Shown here one piece after another: positions 61,165 through 64,000 of a DNA stretch of 64,000 nucleotides. The notes beneath the pieces were generated by a model. That model did no database searches. It had not been told where the DNA came from and saw nothing but the letters and a program-made list of their open reading frames with translations. The position numbers and the translations under genes are program-made. The stretch covers positions 1-64,000 of the forward strand of contig NZ_FQWL01000001.1 of NCBI RefSeq assembly GCF_900129665.1. Reading direction: 5' to 3'. Position 1 is the first letter of the stretch. Each line of letters opens with the position of its first letter. This DNA is from Flagellimonas flava (GTDB lineage Bacteria > Bacteroidota > Bacteroidia > Flavobacteriales > Flavobacteriaceae).

Positions 61165-62421
61165 TTAATGTTGATTCATTCGGAAATCTGCGTAGGCATC
61201 CATTCCATGTTCATGGATGTCCAGTCCTTCCAATTCCTCTTTCTCATCCACTCGGATTCCGGATACTTTTTTGATGGTAAATAGGATGATAAATGCAGTT
61301 AGGGAGCAGAACACTGCCGCTGACCCAACTCCGGCCAATTGAACCAAGAATTGATCGAACCCTGCAAGGTCCCCAAAGATTCCAACCGCCAAGGTTCCCC
61401 AGATCCCACAGATCAGGTGAACGGCAACGGCACCAACTGGGTCGTCCAGTTTCAATTTATCGATTAGGGCAACTCCCGCTACAATAACAATGCCCGCGAT
61501 CAAACCGATAATCACGGCTTCATTTGGGGACATCTGATCCGCTCCTGCTGTGATACCTACGAGCCCACCTAAAATTCCGTTTAGGAACATGGTCAAATCA
61601 TAGTTTTTGTAAGCGAACAAGGAGGCAAGGAAGGCTGATACCCCTCCGGCCGCTGCTGCAAGTGATGTAGTCACCAATACCAAGGAAGTCAAAGCGGGAT
61701 CCGCGGACAAAACGGAGCCTCCGTTAAACCCGAACCAGCCCAACCAAAGAATCAAAACACCTGCGGCGGCCAATGGAAGGTTGTGACCGGGGATGGCCTT
61801 TACTTTTCCATCCTCACCAAATTTACCGATACGTGAACCCAATAAATAGATGGCGATCAAGGCACCCCATCCACCAACGGAGTGTACCAAGGTGGAACCA
61901 GCAAAATCGTAGAAACCTTCAGCTTCACCAAAGGAAAGGGAAGAAAGGAATCCGCCACCCCACTGCCAAGAACCTACGATCGGATAAATCAATCCAACGT
62001 AGATAATGGTGAATAGCATAAAACTTTTAAGTTTTACCCTTTCCGCAACGGCTCCAGAAACAATAGTGGCGGCTGTTGCTGCGAACATACCTTGGAATAA
62101 GAAGTCTGTCCACCAAGTATATCCGCCATCGGCGTACTCTGGTGTCATTCCATTTTCAGGGGCTGCGATTCCAAACCCGGCAAATTTAAGGAAGCCTGCG
62201 TCGCCGTCCTCAAATCCTGGGTACATTAAATTAAATCCACCTATATAATATAATAGGAGTCCAACACATATAATAAACACATTCTTGAATAGAATGTTTA
62301 CAGTATTCTTTTGACGAGTAAGACCAATTTCCAAGAAGGAGAACCCAAGGTGCATAAAAAACACCAAGGCGGTACAAATCATCATCCATACGTTATTCGC
62401 TGTAAATAATCCTGCGTCCAT
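61165..62421 (-). CDS. amt: Ammonium transporter
   Basis: A 418-residue, eleven-helix Amt protein. The pore twin histidines are in STLVHSVGGWGALI (about 170) and VAVHLICGIWGTLA (about 335). GFNGGSVLSAD and NGILGGLVGITAGAD are conserved family motifs. It takes up NH4+/NH3 at the inner membrane, gated by the PII protein encoded just upstream (33-bp gap). Confidence 0.97.
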   Translation of the reverse strand: MDAGLFTANNVWMMICTALVFFMHLGFSFLEIGLTRQKNTVNILFKNVFIICVGLLLYYIGGFNLMYPGFEDGDAGFLKFAGFGIAAPENGMTPEYADGGYTWWTDFLFQGMFAATAATIVSGAVAERVKLKSFMLFTIIYVGLIYPIVGSWQWGGGFLSSLSFGEAEGFYDFAGSTLVHSVGGWGALIAIYLLGSRIGKFGEDGKVKAIPGHNLPLAAAGVLILWLGWFGFNGGSVLSADPALTSLVLVTTSLAAAAGGVSAFLASLFAYKNYDLTMFLNGILGGLVGITAGADQMSPNEAVIIGLIAGIVIVAGVALIDKLKLDDPVGAVAVHLICGIWGTLAVGIFGDLAGFDQFLVQLAGVGSAAVFCSLTAFIILFTIKKVSGIRVDEKEELEGLDIHEHGMDAYADFRMNQH

Positions 62422-62454
62422 AATCTTTAAATATTGTAGTTAAGGTTAGTTTGA

Positions 62455-62793
62455 TTAGTTAATTCCGGCACTGCCGCTTTCCTTGGTTCTGATTCTGTAA
62501 GCTTCAATCACATCGGAAACGAAGATTTTGCCATCCCCTACATTGCCCGTTGAGGCAGATTCCAATAATGTATCCACTGTACGTTGTAAGAAGTCATCAG
62601 ATACCACAATGACCAAGTACCTTCTTTGAATGTCTGATGTGCTGTAGGAAATACCACGATATACATGGCCTTGTTTTTCATTTCCAACCCCTGTTACATC
62701 CCAGTAACTGAAGAAGTTGACCTCAATTCCATGAAGTGCTTTTTTCACCTCATCAAATTTGGATTTTCTAATAATTGCCTCGACTTTTTTCAT
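62455..62793 (-). CDS. glnK: Nitrogen regulatory protein P-II
   Basis: A 112-residue trimeric PII signal protein. T-loop region GNEKQGHVYRGISYSTSDI carries a Tyr in the position of the uridylylated residue (VYRG); the ATP-binding B and C loops are STGNVGDGKIFVSDV and YRIRTKESG. Linkage to amt defines it as the GlnK type that blocks Amt when nitrogen is plentiful. It is the first gene of the operon and has a well-formed promoter. Confidence 0.96.
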   Translation of the reverse strand: MKKVEAIIRKSKFDEVKKALHGIEVNFFSYWDVTGVGNEKQGHVYRGISYSTSDIQRRYLVIVVSDDFLQRTVDTLLESASTGNVGDGKIFVSDVIEAYRIRTKESGSAGIN

Positions 62794-62815
62794 AATTAAG
62801 TAGTTAATTGATGTT

Positions 62816-62847
62816 CAAATATATGTCAATTCATATATGACCATCAA
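62816..62847 (-). promoter_or_regulatory. Promoter of the glnK-amt-porin operon
   Basis: On the minus strand, -33 TTG (62847-62845), a 21-bp spacer and -7 TATATTTG (62823-62816) fit the Bacteroidota consensus TTG-N17-23-TAnnTTTG exactly. The expected start of transcription is about 15 bp before the ATG at 62793. Confidence 0.7.
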
Positions 62848-62851
62848 AAAA

Positions 62852-62912
62852 TAGGGGTATACCGGCTTATTTTTATTATTATTTGAATAATACCCCTATT
62901 ATTTTAGGGGTA
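62852..62912. promoter_or_regulatory. Three TAGGGGTA elements upstream of glnK
   Basis: Perfect copies at 62852-62859 and 62905-62912, with one inverted copy TACCCCTA at 62891-62898; the first two in opposite orientation also form AATAGGGGTA/TACCCCTATT dyads. They begin 5 bp upstream of the -33 element, an activator-like position. A 12-bp version recurs between the glutamine synthetase genes. Confidence 0.6.
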
Positions 62913-63061
62913 TCAAATTTAAAAATTGATTTTATTGTGTACTTGGTGTGTTTCGCGGGTGGTCTAGACCCAAATGATGAGTATGCCTCGGAAGAATAGT
63001 TATGATTCTTAAGAGAATGTTAAGAAATTAACAAAACGGAAAGTTTGATGGGAGAATATAA

Positions 63062-63436
63062 CTAGTTGCCCAATCTAGAAATCCATAGACCAAGAGCAAC
63101 CGCTAAAATGCCAATGGCAATGCTTGCGATTGTATACAGGGAAAAGTTGAAAAGTTCACTGTTTTTTAGAAAACTGTGCTTTTCAAAGGCAAAGGCGGAA
63201 AATGTGGTGAATCCACCACAAAAACCAGTAGCTAGGAATAAGGTGCTATTTGGTGATAATAGATTGTTTTTTGAAGACACCCCAAGAATGATACCTATGA
63301 GAAAGCATCCCACAATGTTTACCAAGAAGGTACCTAAAAAGAAATTTTGAAGTACAATATTAAGTGGTTTGGAAATCAAGTAACGCAAAGCGCTACCCAA
63401 ACCCCCTCCTAAAAAAACAAGAAGAACCTGTTTCAT
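63062..63436 (-). CDS. crcB: Fluoride channel CrcB/Fluc
   Basis: A 124-residue, four-helix protein forming a dual-topology fluoride-export channel. Signatures: GGGLGSALRYLIS, GTFLVNIVGCFLIG and LATGFCGGFTTFSAFAFE (the conserved GxxGGxTTFS of Fluc). No fluoride riboswitch was recognised upstream. It is followed upstream by a 59-codon gene 16 bp away. Confidence 0.95.
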   Translation of the reverse strand: MKQVLLVFLGGGLGSALRYLISKPLNIVLQNFFLGTFLVNIVGCFLIGIILGVSSKNNLLSPNSTLFLATGFCGGFTTFSAFAFEKHSFLKNSELFNFSLYTIASIAIGILAVALGLWISRLGN

Positions 63437-63452
63437 ACCTTAAAGGTACAAA

Positions 63453-63632
63453 CTATACTGCTTTCTTGTACTCGGTTTCGGAACGGTCGCGGGGGAGAAG
63501 TTTGGTGACCGATTTTTCCGAAATTCTTTGAATTGGTTTTCTAAATCTTTCGCTTGCACCGTTTACGCTAAAAATCAGAAGGATAGCGTTGATTGCGAGC
63601 AAAACAAATAAGAGGCCGAAAAATGTAATCAT
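63453..63632 (-). CDS. Small single-span membrane protein, 59 residues
   Basis: An intact frame from ATG 63632 to TAG. The first 22 residues (MITFFGLLFVLLAINAILL) form one membrane helix, followed by a basic and polar tail (FRKPIQRISEKSVTKLLPRD...ETEYKKAV). The pattern looks like a conserved flavobacterial small membrane protein, but this is from memory only. It ends 16 bp before crcB in the same direction and may be co-transcribed. Confidence 0.65.
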   Translation of the reverse strand: MITFFGLLFVLLAINAILLIFSVNGASERFRKPIQRISEKSVTKLLPRDRSETEYKKAV

Positions 63633-63744
63633 TGGTTATGCTATCTAGTGCATTACAAAAGTACGTCTTTTCCTATATCGTCCGAGCCGTAGTCTGATTA
63701 AAGTTGTAAACAGTTGAATTTTTGTGGTCTAGTCAACTTTGGAG

Positions 63745-63933
63745 TTAATTTTTAAGAAAATGTTTGATCAGGGCCAGCATTATTACGAATAGTATAAACG
63801 AAATCAACACCCACTTTACCCCTTTGTAGTTTTTTCTATGCCATGCCTTATCTTTTTTATAGGTGGAAATGATCACCGCAACAAAAACGATAACAAAAAG
63901 CCCGGCAAAAATTAATTGTCCTGTGCTGAACAT
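63745..63933 (-). CDS. Small two-helix membrane protein
   Basis: The start is set at ATG 63933 (MFSTGQLIFAGLFVIVFVAV), giving 62 residues; an upstream ATG at 63966 would add eleven poorly fitting residues. Two helices (about 6-25 and 40-58) flank a basic loop STYKKDKAWHRKNYKGVKW. It resembles small membrane proteins common in flavobacteria; function unknown. Confidence 0.65.
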   Translation of the reverse strand: MFSTGQLIFAGLFVIVFVAVIISTYKKDKAWHRKNYKGVKWVLISFILFVIMLALIKHFLKN

Positions 63934-64000
63934 ATTTATATTTTTATGCAAAGCTAAATCAAACAAAGTATAATGAAAAGTAAAATAAAGGCGGTGGAAT

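Overview
The window is chromosomal DNA from a member of the Bacteroidota, most likely a marine Flavobacteriaceae species close to Muricauda/Allomuricauda. This rests on the many families restricted to that group (DUF4293 next to rho, DUF3667, DUF1599, BT_3928-like, DUF4266/DUF3570, LruC lipoproteins), a Rho factor with a long disordered insertion, type II and type III glutamine synthetases side by side, weak Shine-Dalgarno sequences, promoter elements of the TAnnTTTG type, and the abundance of predicted lipoproteins. No rRNA, CRISPR array, transposase, integrase or phage gene is visible. Nearly everything is ordinary core genome; one short segment is accessory.

Layout. 0-11 kb: tRNA-Glu, rpsT, two paralogous LruC-domain surface lipoproteins, a two-gene membrane/lipoprotein unit, rho with DUF4293, further lipoproteins and an MBL-fold/phosphoesterase pair. 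11-20 kb: housekeeping genes truA, an ABC exporter, the c-di-AMP synthase gene cdaA, folP, DUF1599, BT_3928-like, tpiA, prmA, clpS. 20-27.5 kb: a LytS/LytTR two-component pair, a MarR regulator with two matching palindromic operators, an alpha/beta hydrolase with an in-frame stop near its 5' end, and a GH3 lipoprotein whose expected nucleophile Asp is Asn.

27.5-29.5 kb is the only clear accessory insertion. It is an A+T-rich two-gene operon (a predicted cupin-like protein of no recognised family, then an SLATT 2TM effector-type protein). It lies between a complete tRNA-Arg(ACG) gene and a 17-bp exact copy of that tRNA's 3' end, with a third, degenerate copy further out. The architecture suggests a small conflict/immunity module at a tRNA integration hot spot and is the best candidate here for an undescribed system.

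29.5-41 kb: apt, a 47-residue conserved-looking small protein, a DUF885 peptidase-like lipoprotein, an SPFH protein, a Ca/Na antiporter, the divergent glutamine synthetase genes and a PLP dehydratase. 41-48 kb: purM, then a Rieske/thioredoxin/ApbE/DUF4266/DUF3570 envelope redox cluster, then prfA and pyrF. 48-60 kb: a membrane-anchored AraC regulator, DUF4197, purU, the fused mutase icmF, an Lrp regulator and several lipoproteins. 60-64 kb: a nitrogen operon (PII protein, ammonium transporter, outer-membrane porin), crcB and two small membrane proteins.

The PII promoter carries three copies of TAGGGGTA. A 12-bp version of the motif recurs between the two glutamine synthetase genes about 25 kb away, which suggests a shared nitrogen-control operator.
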